64,000 nucleotides of DNA from Gemmatimonadaceae bacterium (lineage in GTDB: Bacteria; Gemmatimonadota; Gemmatimonadetes; Gemmatimonadales; Gemmatimonadaceae). The notes below the pieces were generated by a model, which made no database searches, was not told where the DNA came from, and saw only the letters and a list, made by a program, of their open reading frames with translations. Each line of letters opens with the position of its first letter. Positions within the stretch are counted from its first letter, which is position 1. The DNA lies in assembly GCA_011525845.1 (NCBI GenBank), contig WYBP01000018.1, forward strand, positions 124,001 through 188,000, written 5' to 3'. Below are positions 33,136-42,744 of the stretch, in pieces. The translations under genes and the position numbers were made by a program.

Positions 33136-34074
33136 TCAGGCCGGCGGGTCCCAGTGGTCGCCCTGCGCCACGCCCCGGCCCTGCGCCCAATCGAGGGCGG
33201 CGAGCCGGCGCTTGCCGGCCGGATGCACCGTCTCCACCGCCACGGCGCCGTTCCCGCACGCGATGATCATCCCCATCTCCCCGACGGCGAGCACCTCCCC
33301 CGGATCCCCACGGCGGTCGGGGAGGACGCGGGCGCCGAAGAACCGCACCTCCGTGCCGCGCAGCAGGGCCCACGCGCCGGGCTTCGGGTCGTACGCGCGG
33401 ATCTCGCGCGCCACGAGTTCCGCGTCCTCCGAGAAGTCGAGCCGCGCCTGGGCGCGCTCGATCTTGGGCGCGTAGGTGACGAGCGACTCGTCCTGCGGGC
33501 GCTCGGTGAGCCCGCCGAGGTCGAGGAGTGCCAGCGCCTCGATGATCGCGCGCGACCCCAGCTCGGCGAGCCGCTCCGTGAGCTCGCCCGCCGTCTCGTC
33601 GCGGCCGATCGGCGTGCGGATCTCGTGGAGCACGGGGCCGGCGTCGAGACCGAGCACCATCCGCATGATGGTGACGCCGGTCTCCGAGTCGCCGGCGAGC
33701 ATCGCGGCCTGGATCGGGGCCGCCCCGCGCCAGCGGGGGAGGAGCGAGGCGTGGATGTTGAGCGTGCCGCGCGGCGGCAGGTCGATCACCTCCTGCCGCA
33801 GGATGTGCCCGTACGCGACCACCACGCTCAGCTCGGGTTCCAGCGCACGGAGCGCCGCCATGAAGTCGTCCCCGCGCGGGCGCTCCGGCTGCAGCACGGG
33901 GATCCCCTCCTCGAGCGCCACCTGCTTCACCGGCGACGGCACGAGGCGCGAGCGCGAACGTCCCTGCGGCCGGTCGGGCTGCGTGACCACTCCCACGACA
34001 TCGTGTCCCTCGCCGACCAGGGCGCGGAGCGCCGGCGTGGCGAACTCAGGGGTGCCGAAGAAGAGGATCCGCAT
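33136..34074 (-). CDS. fmt: Methionyl-tRNA formyltransferase
   Basis: 312 residues. ILFFGTPEFATPALRAL at the start, HASLLPRWRGAAPIQ with the catalytic residues, and the C-terminal OB-like tRNA-binding domain. It formylates Met-tRNA(fMet). A GGGGGG run lies 5 bases before the ATG. It follows def, the deformylase that later removes the formyl group, the common def-fmt-rsmB order. Confidence 0.96.
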   Translation of the reverse strand: MRILFFGTPEFATPALRALVGEGHDVVGVVTQPDRPQGRSRSRLVPSPVKQVALEEGIPVLQPERPRGDDFMAALRALEPELSVVVAYGHILRQEVIDLPPRGTLNIHASLLPRWRGAAPIQAAMLAGDSETGVTIMRMVLGLDAGPVLHEIRTPIGRDETAGELTERLAELGSRAIIEALALLDLGGLTERPQDESLVTYAPKIERAQARLDFSEDAELVAREIRAYDPKPGAWALLRGTEVRFFGARVLPDRRGDPGEVLAVGEMGMIIACGNGAVAVETVHPAGKRRLAALDWAQGRGVAQGDHWDPPA

Positions 34075-34086
34075 GCGGCCCCCCGG

Positions 34087-34653
34087 TCAGAGCTCGCCGT
34101 CCGCTGCCTGCGCGTGGCGCGGCGTGTCGGTATCCCCGGGCTTGAGGATGCGCAGGAGGTCGGGGTACTTGGCCTTCTCCTCCTCCCACGCGGCGAGCGC
34201 CTGCCGCCGCTTGAGGAAGCTCAGGTGGTCGATGAAGAGCTTCCCGTGCAGGTGGTCGATCTCGTGCTGCAGGCAGACGCCGAGGAGGTCGGTCCCCTCG
34301 ACCTCGATGGGCGCGCCGGTGCGGTCGAGGGCGCGCACCTTCACCCAGGCGGCGCGGTCCACCCAGCCGAAGACCTCGGGGATGGAGAGGCATCCCTCCT
34401 CCCACCGGAGCTTCCCCTCGCGCGCGACGATCTCGGGATTGAAGAGCGTGTAGGTGCGGTCATCGACCGAGACGACGCAGAGCCGCTCGGTGCGCCCCAC
34501 CTGCGGCGCGGCCAGGCCGATGCCGGAGGCGGCGTGCATCGTCTCGAGCATCTGGTCCGCGAGGTCCCGCAGCTCGTCCGTCACGGCCGCCACGGGCACC
34601 GTCTCCTGCCTGAGGATCGGCGCGCCGAGGACCGTGATCGGGAGGATCGCCAT
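34087..34653 (-). CDS. def: Peptide deformylase
   Basis: 188 residues. All three metal motifs are present: GIGLAAPQ (motif 1), EEGCLSIP with the cysteine ligand (motif 2) and QHEIDHLHG (motif 3). It removes the formyl group from nascent peptides. Somewhat longer than E. coli Def through a charged C-terminal tail. Its ATG shares the A with the yajC stop (TGATG). Confidence 0.96.
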   Translation of the reverse strand: MAILPITVLGAPILRQETVPVAAVTDELRDLADQMLETMHAASGIGLAAPQVGRTERLCVVSVDDRTYTLFNPEIVAREGKLRWEEGCLSIPEVFGWVDRAAWVKVRALDRTGAPIEVEGTDLLGVCLQHEIDHLHGKLFIDHLSFLKRRQALAAWEEEKAKYPDLLRILKPGDTDTPRHAQAADGEL

Positions 34654-35015
34654 CAGCTCGCGGGGGCCTCGCCGCCCACGGCGGCGATCCGGCCGCGCGT
34701 GACGATCAGCCGCGACTCACCGCTCTTGATGGTGATGTGGTCGCCCATGCCGGGCGCGGGCGCGCCCTCCTTCATCCCTTCCTTGATGTGGAGCACCTCG
34801 CCGACGATGCCGCCGGAGGTGACGATCTGGTCGCCCTTCTTGATCGCCATGATGTCCGCCTCGTGCTTCTTCCGCTGCTTCTGCTGCGGGCGGATCATCA
34901 GGAAGTAGAAGATCCCGAAGATCGCGGCGATCTGGAACAGGAAGGGCGCGAAGGAGCCACCGCCGCCGGCGGCGGGGGCGGCGGTCTGGGCGAAGAGCGT
35001 CGCGAGCAGGTTCAT
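34653..35015 (-). CDS. yajC: Preprotein translocase subunit YajC
   Basis: 120 residues: a Gly/Ala-rich start, one membrane helix (FLFQIAAIFGIFYFLMIRPQ), then the QQKQRKKHEADIMAIKKGD pattern and a small beta domain. YajC joins SecDF at the Sec translocon. It stands between tgt and def, a common arrangement; secD and secF do not follow here. The ATG overlaps the tgt stop as ATGA. Confidence 0.94.
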   Translation of the reverse strand: MNLLATLFAQTAAPAAGGGGSFAPFLFQIAAIFGIFYFLMIRPQQKQRKKHEADIMAIKKGDQIVTSGGIVGEVLHIKEGMKEGAPAPGMGDHITIKSGESRLIVTRGRIAAVGGEAPAS

Positions 35016-36166
35016 TCGTCAGTCTCTTGTGAGGTCCCGGCGTGGTACCGCGCGAGCCACTCGCGACTCCACGTGGTGAAGGTCCCGGCGCGGATCGCCT
35101 CGCGGGCGCGGCGCATCAGGGCGATGAGGAAATGTACATTGTGCAGGCTGAGGAGGCGGAGTCCCAGCACCTCCTCCGCGGTCACGAGGTGGCGGATGTA
35201 CGCGCGCGAGAACCGGCGGCAGGTGGAGCAGGCGCACCCCTTCTCGATCGGCCGCGGGTCGGTGCGGTGCGCGGCCCGCTTGATGTTCAGGCGTCCGGTG
35301 GAGGTCATGGCCGCGCCCGTGCGCCCGAAGCGCGTGGGGGCGACGCAGTCGAAGAGGTCCACCCCGCGCGCGACCCCCTCCAGCAGGTCCTCCGGGTAGC
35401 CGACGCCCATCAGGTAGCGCGGACGGTCCGCGGGGATCACCGCGTCGCAGGCCTCGAGCATGGCGTACATGTCGGGCTTGGCCTCGCCCACCGAGAGTCC
35501 GCCGATCGCCCAGCCGTCCCAGGGGCCGAGCTCCCCGATCGCGCTGACGGCCTCACGCCGGAGGTCGGTGTGGATCCCGCCCTGCACGATCGGGAAGAGG
35601 GTCTGGCGCGGCGCGTCGGGAAGGGCGTGCAGCCGGTCGAACTCCACCCGGCACCGCTGCAGCCAGCGGATGCTCCGCTCGCTGGCGTCGCGCGAGGCCG
35701 CCGCCTCGGACTGCCCGGGGATCACGTGGTCGAACTGCATGATCACGTCGGCGCCGAGGTTGGTTTCGATCGCGATCACGCGCTCGGGCGTGAAGTGCCG
35801 GAGCGAGCCGTCGATGTGGCTGCGGAACTCGACCCCGTCCTCCGTGATCGTGTTCAACTGGGCCAGCGAGAAGACCTGGAAGCCGCCCGAGTCGGTGAGC
35901 ATCGGTCCGTTCCACCCCGAGAAGCGCTGCACGCCGCCCAGCGCGCGCACGGTCTCGTCCCCGGGGCGGAGGTGCAGGTGGTACGCGTTGGCGAGGATCA
36001 TCTGCGCGCCCATCGCCCGGAGCTCCACGGGGTCGAGCGCCTTGACGGTCGCGAGCGTGCCCACCGGCATGAAGGCCGGCGTCTCGACCGCCCCGCGCGG
36101 CGTGATGAACGTGCCGGCGCGTGCACGGCCCTCGGCGGCCGCGATGGAGAAGGAGAAGTCGGGCAT
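35012..36166 (-). CDS. tgt: tRNA-guanine transglycosylase (queuine/preQ1)
   Basis: 384 residues from ATG at 36166 (a GTG one codon earlier, at 36169, would make a GTGA overlap with queA). TDSGGFQVFSL contains the catalytic Asp, VDLFDCVAPTR the nucleophile region, and the zinc site is CACSTC with the later HNVHF. Exchanges G34 for preQ1 in GUN-anticodon tRNAs. It acts just before QueA, encoded immediately upstream. Confidence 0.96.
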   Translation of the reverse strand: MPDFSFSIAAAEGRARAGTFITPRGAVETPAFMPVGTLATVKALDPVELRAMGAQMILANAYHLHLRPGDETVRALGGVQRFSGWNGPMLTDSGGFQVFSLAQLNTITEDGVEFRSHIDGSLRHFTPERVIAIETNLGADVIMQFDHVIPGQSEAAASRDASERSIRWLQRCRVEFDRLHALPDAPRQTLFPIVQGGIHTDLRREAVSAIGELGPWDGWAIGGLSVGEAKPDMYAMLEACDAVIPADRPRYLMGVGYPEDLLEGVARGVDLFDCVAPTRFGRTGAAMTSTGRLNIKRAAHRTDPRPIEKGCACSTCRRFSRAYIRHLVTAEEVLGLRLLSLHNVHFLIALMRRAREAIRAGTFTTWSREWLARYHAGTSQETDE

Positions 36167-37230
36167 CACAGGATGAGCATCGCGTCGCCGTACGAGTAGA
36201 ACCGGTATCCCTCGGCGATCGCGACGTCGTAGGCGTGCATCGTGAGCGGGTAGCCGGCCACCGCCGCGACGAGCATCAGCAGGGTGGAACGCGGGAGGTG
36301 GAAGTTGGTGAGCAGGAGGTCCGCGCCGCGTGGCCGCGTTGGCGGACGGATGAAGATGTCGGTCTCGCCGGTGGCGGCGCGGAAGCGCCCGTCGGCGCCG
36401 AGCACCGACTCCAGCGTCCGGAGCGCCGTCGTGCCCACGGCGCAGATCCGCCCGCCGCGCTCGCGCGTCGCGTTCAGCAGTGCGGCACTGGCCTCACCGA
36501 CGCTGTACCACTCCTCGTGCATCAGGTGCTCCGCGGGGTCCTCCACCTCCACCGGCTTGAAGGTCCCCGCGCCGACATGCAGGAGGAGCTCGGCGCGCGC
36601 GACGCCGGCCGCCTCGAGTGCGGCCAGGACCTCGGGGGTGAAGTGGAGCCCGGCGGTGGGCGCCGCGACCGAGCCCTCCTCGCGGGAGAAGACGGTCTGG
36701 TAGCGCTCCGCGTCCGCGGGGGCGTCCGCGCGCGCGATGTAGGGCGGGAGCGGGATGTGCCCGTGCGCCGCGATCGCGGCGTGCACGGCGGCGTGCGCGT
36801 CGACATCGGCTCCGGCGGCCCGCAGCCGCACGAGACGCGTCCCGCGTTCCGTACCGCCGAGCATCTCCGCCGTGAACCCATCGGCGAAGGTCACCACGCG
36901 CCCCGGCTTGAGCTTGGCGCCGGGCTGCACCATCGCCTCCCACTCGTCCCCCGCGTGCTCGCGCAACAGGAGCACCTCGGCCGGCGCACCCGAGCCGTCC
37001 CGTACGCCGAGCAGCCGCGCGCGGAAGACGCGCGTCGTGTTGAGCGCGAGCGCGTCACCGGCGCGCAGGAAGGATGGGAAGTCGCGGAAGGTGTGGTGCC
37101 GTACCGTGCCGCCCGCGCGGTCCACGACCATCAGCCGGCTCTCGTCGCGCCGTGCGGCCGGCGCCTGCGCGATGCGGTCGGGAGGGAGCGAGAACTCGTA
37201 GTCCGACGTGCGCAGTCCGGTGCGGACCAC
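36166..37230 (-). CDS. queA: S-adenosylmethionine:tRNA ribosyltransferase-isomerase QueA
   Basis: 354 residues from GTG at 37230. Starts with the family's YEFSLPPDRIAQAPAARRDESRLMV region and has the GTFKPVEVEDP and HEEWY motifs. It converts preQ1-tRNA to epoxyqueuosine-tRNA. Two bases follow the ruvB stop, and it is joined to tgt. Confidence 0.96.
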   Translation of the reverse strand: MVRTGLRTSDYEFSLPPDRIAQAPAARRDESRLMVVDRAGGTVRHHTFRDFPSFLRAGDALALNTTRVFRARLLGVRDGSGAPAEVLLLREHAGDEWEAMVQPGAKLKPGRVVTFADGFTAEMLGGTERGTRLVRLRAAGADVDAHAAVHAAIAAHGHIPLPPYIARADAPADAERYQTVFSREEGSVAAPTAGLHFTPEVLAALEAAGVARAELLLHVGAGTFKPVEVEDPAEHLMHEEWYSVGEASAALLNATRERGGRICAVGTTALRTLESVLGADGRFRAATGETDIFIRPPTRPRGADLLLTNFHLPRSTLLMLVAAVAGYPLTMHAYDVAIAEGYRFYSYGDAMLIL

Positions 37231-37232
37231 GG

Positions 37233-38273
<1,041 letters not shown>

Positions 38274-38278
38274 CCCCG

Positions 38279-38284
38279 AATCTA
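38279..38284 (-). promoter_or_regulatory. Possible -10 hexamer TAGATT before ruvB
   Basis: TAGATT, 5 bases (CGGGG), ATG at 38273. Identical word TAGATTCGGGG at the kinase/pduO junction. The TAG doubles as the ruvA stop. Confidence 0.4.
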
Positions 38285-38881
38285 CTTCGCGACCGCCGCG
38301 AGCGACCGGCGGATCAGGTCGGCGGTGCTCTCACCCTTGGGCGCGCCCTCCATCGTGGCACGCACGGCGCGCTCCGCGTCGGCAGGTGCGTAGCCGAGCG
38401 CGACGAGCGCGCGGACGGCATCGGCGCCCGGGCCGCCCGAGGGCGCGGGGCGGGCGGACGCGGCATCGCTTCCGCCGCCGTCGAGCTTGTCGCGCAGCTC
38501 CAGCACCAGCCGCTCGGCCAGCTTCTTCCCCACGCGCGGCACCTGGGTGAGCGTCACCAGGTCGCCGTCGCGGATCGCGCGCACCAGCCGCTCGCCGGTG
38601 AGGGTCGAGATCAGGTTCATCGCGAGCGCGGGGCCCACGCCGGTGGTGCCCGTGAGCCGATGGAAGAGCCGCCGCTCCTCGGCCGATGCGAAGCCGTAGA
38701 GGAGCCAGGCGTCCTCGCGGACGACCATCGCGGTGTGGAGCGCGATCTCGTCCCCGGGGCGCGGGAGCGACTCGAGCACGCTCAGCGGCACGAGGAGCTC
38801 GTAGCCGAGCCCGCCGGCGGTCATGACCTCGATCCGGTCGAGGGTGTGCGAGAGGAGGACGCCCTGGATGCGGGAGATCAT
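38282..38881 (-). CDS. ruvA: Holliday junction-binding protein RuvA
   Basis: 199 residues from ATG at 38881. N-terminal OB fold ([10 protein letters not shown]), helix-hairpin-helix motifs ([12 protein letters not shown] and [16 protein letters not shown]) and a C-terminal helical domain that contacts RuvB ([16 protein letters not shown]). Overlaps ruvC as ATGA. Confidence 0.97.
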   Translation of the reverse strand: MISRIQGVLLSHTLDRIEVMTAGGLGYELLVPLSVLESLPRPGDEIALHTAMVVREDAWLLYGFASAEERRLFHRLTGTTGVGPALAMNLISTLTGERLVRAIRDGDLVTLTQVPRVGKKLAERLVLELRDKLDGGGSDAASARPAPSGGPGADAVRALVALGYAPADAERAVRATMEGAPKGESTADLIRRSLAAVAK

Positions 38882-39375
38882 CGGCGTGCCGCGGAGAGGG
38901 CGCGCGCGAGGGGGAGTCGCATCGCGCAGGTGAGGGCGGCGGCCACGCCGTCGGCGGCGTCGGCGGGCTGCGGGACCTCCTTCAGCCGCAGGAGCTTGGC
39001 GATCATGAACTGCACCTGCGTCTTGGTGGCGCTCCCGGTGCCGACGATCGCCTTCTTGATGTCGGCGGGGGCGTACTCGTGGATCTCGATCCCCGCCTCC
39101 GCACCGGCGAGGAGGATCACGCCGCGCGCGTGGCCCAGCACCAGGGTGGTGCGCACGTTGCGCGCGTAGAAGACGTCCTCGACCGCCATGGCCTGCGGGG
39201 CGTGCCGCACGATGAGCTCGCGCACCCCCTCCGCGATGTCGCGGAGCCGCTCGGCCAGCGGGCGGTCGGCGCGGGTGCGGATCACGCCGCACTCCACCAG
39301 CGCGGAGGGCGTGCCCGCGCGCACCACGCCGTATCCCGTGACCGCGGTGCCGGGGTCGATGCCGAGGATCAGCAC
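38878..39375 (-). CDS. ruvC: Crossover junction endodeoxyribonuclease RuvC
   Basis: 165 residues from GTG at 39375. LILGIDPGTAVTGYG has the first catalytic Asp, AVEDVFYARN the Glu, and the last helix DAADGVAAALTCA the final Asp pair. Resolves Holliday junctions. 22 bases after yebC, the usual neighbour. Confidence 0.97.
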   Translation of the reverse strand: MLILGIDPGTAVTGYGVVRAGTPSALVECGVIRTRADRPLAERLRDIAEGVRELIVRHAPQAMAVEDVFYARNVRTTLVLGHARGVILLAGAEAGIEIHEYAPADIKKAIVGTGSATKTQVQFMIAKLLRLKEVPQPADAADGVAAALTCAMRLPLARALSAARR

Positions 39376-39397
39376 GCGCGGCCGCGGGGCGCGCGCG

Positions 39398-40141
39398 TCA
39401 CTCCGCGCCGACCTCCGACGCGTCCATGTCGAAGTTCGCGTCGATCTTCTGCACGTCGTCGAGGTCCTCGATCACCTCGAGGAGCTTGATGAGCTGTGCC
39501 GCGGTCTCCCCCTCGACCTTCACCGTCGTGATCGGGATCCAGGCGAGCTCGGCCTCGGAGGCGGTGAGCCCCGCCTCCTCGAGCGCCTGCTTCACCATGT
39601 GCAGTTCACCGGGTGCGGTGGTGATGACGAACTGGTCGTCCTGCGTGGTGAGGTCCTCGGCGCCCGACTCGAGCACCTTCTCCATCACCGCGTCCTCGCT
39701 CACCCCGTTGGTGGGGACGAAGATCTGGCCCTTCCGGTCGAAGAGGAACGAGACGGAGTTGGTGGAGCCGAGGTTGCCGCCGCCGCGCGAGAGCTTGGCG
39801 CGGATGTCGGCCACGGTGCGCGTCGGGTTGTCGGTGAGGGCCTGGATCATGAGGGCGACGCCCCCGGGGCCGTACGCCTCGTAGAGGACCTCGCTGTAGT
39901 CGACGCCCTCGAGCTCGCCGGTGCCCTTCAGGATGGCGCGCTCGATGTTCTCCTTGGGGCAGGACTGCGACTTGGCGTTGTCGATCGCGGTGCGGAGCCG
40001 GGCGTTCCCCGCCGGGTCACCGCCCCCATGCTTGGCCGCGACGGTGATCTCGCGCAGCAGCTTGGTGAAGAGCGCACCACGCTTCTTGTCCGTGGCGGCC
40101 TTGTAGTGCTTGATCTGCTTCCATTTGCTGTGGCCGGCCAT
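39398..40141 (-). CDS. yebC: YebC/PmpR-family protein
   Basis: 247 residues from ATG at 40141. MAGHSKWKQIKHYKAATDKKR is opened by the invariant MAGHSKW, followed by GGGNLG and the acidic end of the family. Long known as a putative transcription regulator, more recently linked to translation of proline-rich stretches. First gene of the yebC-ruvCAB cluster. An upstream frame extension exists but has no similarity to the family. Confidence 0.95.
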   Translation of the reverse strand: MAGHSKWKQIKHYKAATDKKRGALFTKLLREITVAAKHGGGDPAGNARLRTAIDNAKSQSCPKENIERAILKGTGELEGVDYSEVLYEAYGPGGVALMIQALTDNPTRTVADIRAKLSRGGGNLGSTNSVSFLFDRKGQIFVPTNGVSEDAVMEKVLESGAEDLTTQDDQFVITTAPGELHMVKQALEEAGLTASEAELAWIPITTVKVEGETAAQLIKLLEVIEDLDDVQKIDANFDMDASEVGAE

Positions 40142-40169
40142 GGGACTGCGGGCGGGAGGGGAATTGAAA

Positions 40170-40202
40170 GGGGAGGGGTGAGCCGTCGGCTCTCCCCTCC
40201 CC
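40170..40202 (-). terminator. Strong hairpin between the barrel-protein gene and yebC
   Basis: 15-bp stem with one T-T mismatch and a 3-base loop (40185-40187). On the minus strand it is followed by TTTCAATT, so it can end transcription of the gene stopping at 40276. A TATGTT (40209-40204) just upstream could instead start a yebC mRNA whose 5' end is this hairpin. Confidence 0.65.
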
Positions 40203-40275
40203 AAACATATCGCAGGCGGCGCTCGCGGCGGAACCGAGCAGCGGGTGGTGACCCGCCGGTCGCGGGCAGGCCGAC

Positions 40276-41355
40276 CTAGTGGAAGCGGATCGTGAGGCTG
40301 AACCGGTAGCCCGTGAGGTCCTCGCTCGCACCGGCGTCGTCGTAGATCTTGCCGAGCGTGTACCCGGCCGCCGGGTAGAACGAGAACGCGCCGGCACCGA
40401 TCCGGGCGCGGGTGCCGAGGTTGACCAGCTGCCCGGCACGGGCGCCGTCGACCTGCCAGAGGCGCGTCTCGACGTTCGGCTGGATGAGCACGCGGCCCAC
40501 ATCAAAGCTGAACCCGGCGTTCACGTTCGCGATGTTCTCCGCGGGCGCGTCGCCGCCGTACTGCTGTCCGGCGAGCCGGAAGAGGTTCCAGGCCGAGATG
40601 AACGCGGACGCGTTCCGGACCGGGAACGACCAGGTCCCGGTGACGGTGATGCGGTCACCGGAGCTGTAGGTGGTGGTGTCGGCGACGTCCTCGCCGAAGG
40701 CGGAGTACGACACGCCGAGCGCCACCTCTCCGTCCCCGACCGGCCGGTCGAGCCCCAGGCGGAGCCGGATCTCGTCCGCGGGCGCGAAGCGGAAGTCGCC
40801 CGAGGGCTGCTCGAACGCGCTGAACTCCGCGGACTTCCTGAAGCTCGCGCCTGCTCCGAGGTTCCAGCTGCCCATCGCCCGCGCGAACGCGATGCCCCCG
40901 GTCCCGGCGAACCCGTTCCCCATCGAGGGGACCGGATACCCGAGGAAGTCGTTGCCCACCTGTCCGGCCACGGCGAGCTGGTCGTTGGAGATGGTGTACT
41001 GGCCCGTGGGGACGTTCAACCCGACGGTGAACACGACGAGGTCGCTGCCGACGGAGAAGTTCGCCCGCACCTGCGTGTCCGTGAGGCCGGACACCTTGCT
41101 GACGGAACCGCCGTTCGTGATGAAGTCCGAGTTCGCGAACGCGGTCGCGACGTCCATCGTGAAGCGCTCGGAGAACGGGAGCACGATCACGATGGGGATG
41201 GAGGACTGGGACACGGTCCGCTCGGCGGACCCCGACCCGAAGGTGTACTGGGCGGAGTGCGGTGCCACGATGACGGCCGCGTCGCGGACGCCCTGGGCGC
41301 CGGCGACGGCCGGGAGGGTGACGACGAGTGCCGCGAGGGCGAGGGATCTGCGCAT
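40276..41355 (-). CDS. Outer-membrane beta-barrel protein
   Basis: 359 residues with a signal peptide ending AGAQG. The mature part alternates hydrophobic and polar residues throughout, with aromatic girdles and a closing strand YRFSLTIRFH whose last residues fit an outer-membrane protein. No named family recognised, although the layout is like the transporter/phenol-degradation MetA-pathway type barrels. Sixteen bases after the CsgG-like gene, so co-transcribed. Confidence 0.75.
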   Translation of the reverse strand: MRRSLALAALVVTLPAVAGAQGVRDAAVIVAPHSAQYTFGSGSAERTVSQSSIPIVIVLPFSERFTMDVATAFANSDFITNGGSVSKVSGLTDTQVRANFSVGSDLVVFTVGLNVPTGQYTISNDQLAVAGQVGNDFLGYPVPSMGNGFAGTGGIAFARAMGSWNLGAGASFRKSAEFSAFEQPSGDFRFAPADEIRLRLGLDRPVGDGEVALGVSYSAFGEDVADTTTYSSGDRITVTGTWSFPVRNASAFISAWNLFRLAGQQYGGDAPAENIANVNAGFSFDVGRVLIQPNVETRLWQVDGARAGQLVNLGTRARIGAGAFSFYPAAGYTLGKIYDDAGASEDLTGYRFSLTIRFH

Positions 41356-41371
41356 CGGTGTTCGGCCTCGC

Positions 41372-42736
41372 CTATGGGCGTCGGATGATCACGACCACCG
41401 TCCCCGTGGGCGGAGCCGGTCGGTCAGGGATGACCGTGCCGATCGGGTCCCGGCTCGGCGTCTGCTGCGGCGCGATCACGACCGTCGTGCCGCGGTCCAC
41501 GCTGGTGGTCGCGACGACCGTCGTCGCGGCCGAGGGATTCAGGTCGGCTGCGACCCGTGTCGCGGTGGAGGCCAGCGGGTCCACGGAGCGGAGCACGCCG
41601 CTCGAGACGGCCGCATCCACCGTCCGGACCTCCGCAGTACCGGTGATGCTCGCCTCGATCGAGGTCGCGGAGGCCTGCTGCCCCGCGCTCGACGCGGCCT
41701 GCATCGACTGGTAGCGCGCGGCGGCCGCCGCGAAGCCGGGGTCGAGCGTGCGCGCGTTCTCGAAGAAGCGCGTGGCGTCCTCGAATCGCCCGTCGTCCAC
41801 CGCGAGGAGGCCGCGGCTGTACGCCATGAACGCGGCCATGTTGTTCGTCGGCCGGCGCTCCACCAACTGCCGCTCTGCGGGCGTCAGGTTGACCTGGAGC
41901 CGCTCGAAGATCTGGAAGACGAGTGCCTTCTCCATCGCGAAGAGTGCGTCGAGCGAGTTGCTCACCGTGGCCGGGTTGCTGATCACCCCGCTCGAGACGT
42001 TCACGATGCGGGCGTCCATCCGGAGCTGCGTGCCCTGCTGCACCAGCGAGCCGTTCACGAGGTTGCCGGCCTGGATCAGGCGTCCCGCGCGCACGGCGCT
42101 CGACGAATCCACGGCGCCCGACTGGGAGAGCCGGATCTCGTCGGCGAGCGCCTGCATCCGGTCGCGCTCCACGACGGTGAGCTGCGACGAGTGGCTGAGG
42201 TCGGTGATGAGGAGGTCGGCCATCCCGCGCTCGAGCGGGCGGAGCGAGGAGTCGGTGCCCGAGAAGGTGAGCGGGGGCACGGCGATCGTGCGGGGGGAGC
42301 CCGGCGTCTGGGAGATCCGTGCTTCGTTCGCGACCGCGGCCTTCGCTGCGGCGAGGGCCTCTTCACGCGCCAGGGCGACGAGCCGGGCGCGGATCTCGTT
42401 CTTGACCTTCCGGGTGCGCCCCACGCTGAGGTAGGCGTTGTATGCCGCCTTGGCGTGCGTGAGATCACCCAGAGCTTCGGAGCTGAGGCCGGCGTAGAGC
42501 GCGCTCACGCCATCCCGCTGGTCGAGGCGACGGGCCTGGTCGAGGACGGTGCGCGCATCGCTGTACCGCTTGGCCTTGTAGTAGGCCACGCCGAGCGCAC
42601 GGAGCGCGGCCACGTTCTGCGGCCGGCGGTCCCGCGCGGCCTCGAGCTTGGCGATCGCGTCGGCGCCCTGCGCCGCGAGCGGGGGCGCCACGGCCGTGAG
42701 CAGCGAGAGGGCCAGCACAATTCGGACGATTCGCAT
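41372..42736 (-). CDS. TPR protein with a CsgG/FlgO-like domain
   Basis: 454 residues from ATG at 42736, preceded by AGGAGATGTG. Signal peptide ending LAAQG; two or three TPR repeats (about 25-125); then a CsgG/FlgO-like domain with TIAVPPLTFSG, RGMADLLITDLSHSSQLTVVERDR and QAGNLVNGSLVQQGTQL; another TPR (FFENARTLDPGFAAAAARY); and a Thr/Val-rich tail. Periplasmic or outer-membrane associated. CsgG-like domains serve secretion or surface-structure assembly; the specific role is unknown. Confidence 0.8.
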   Translation of the reverse strand: MRIVRIVLALSLLTAVAPPLAAQGADAIAKLEAARDRRPQNVAALRALGVAYYKAKRYSDARTVLDQARRLDQRDGVSALYAGLSSEALGDLTHAKAAYNAYLSVGRTRKVKNEIRARLVALAREEALAAAKAAVANEARISQTPGSPRTIAVPPLTFSGTDSSLRPLERGMADLLITDLSHSSQLTVVERDRMQALADEIRLSQSGAVDSSSAVRAGRLIQAGNLVNGSLVQQGTQLRMDARIVNVSSGVISNPATVSNSLDALFAMEKALVFQIFERLQVNLTPAERQLVERRPTNNMAAFMAYSRGLLAVDDGRFEDATRFFENARTLDPGFAAAAARYQSMQAASSAGQQASATSIEASITGTAEVRTVDAAVSSGVLRSVDPLASTATRVAADLNPSAATTVVATTSVDRGTTVVIAPQQTPSRDPIGTVIPDRPAPPTGTVVVIIRRP

Positions 42737-42744
42737 CACATCTC

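Noticed and set aside
40142-40204. N-terminal extension of yebC
   Set aside because: The extension translates a hairpin; YebC proteins begin with MAGHSKW, found at 40141.
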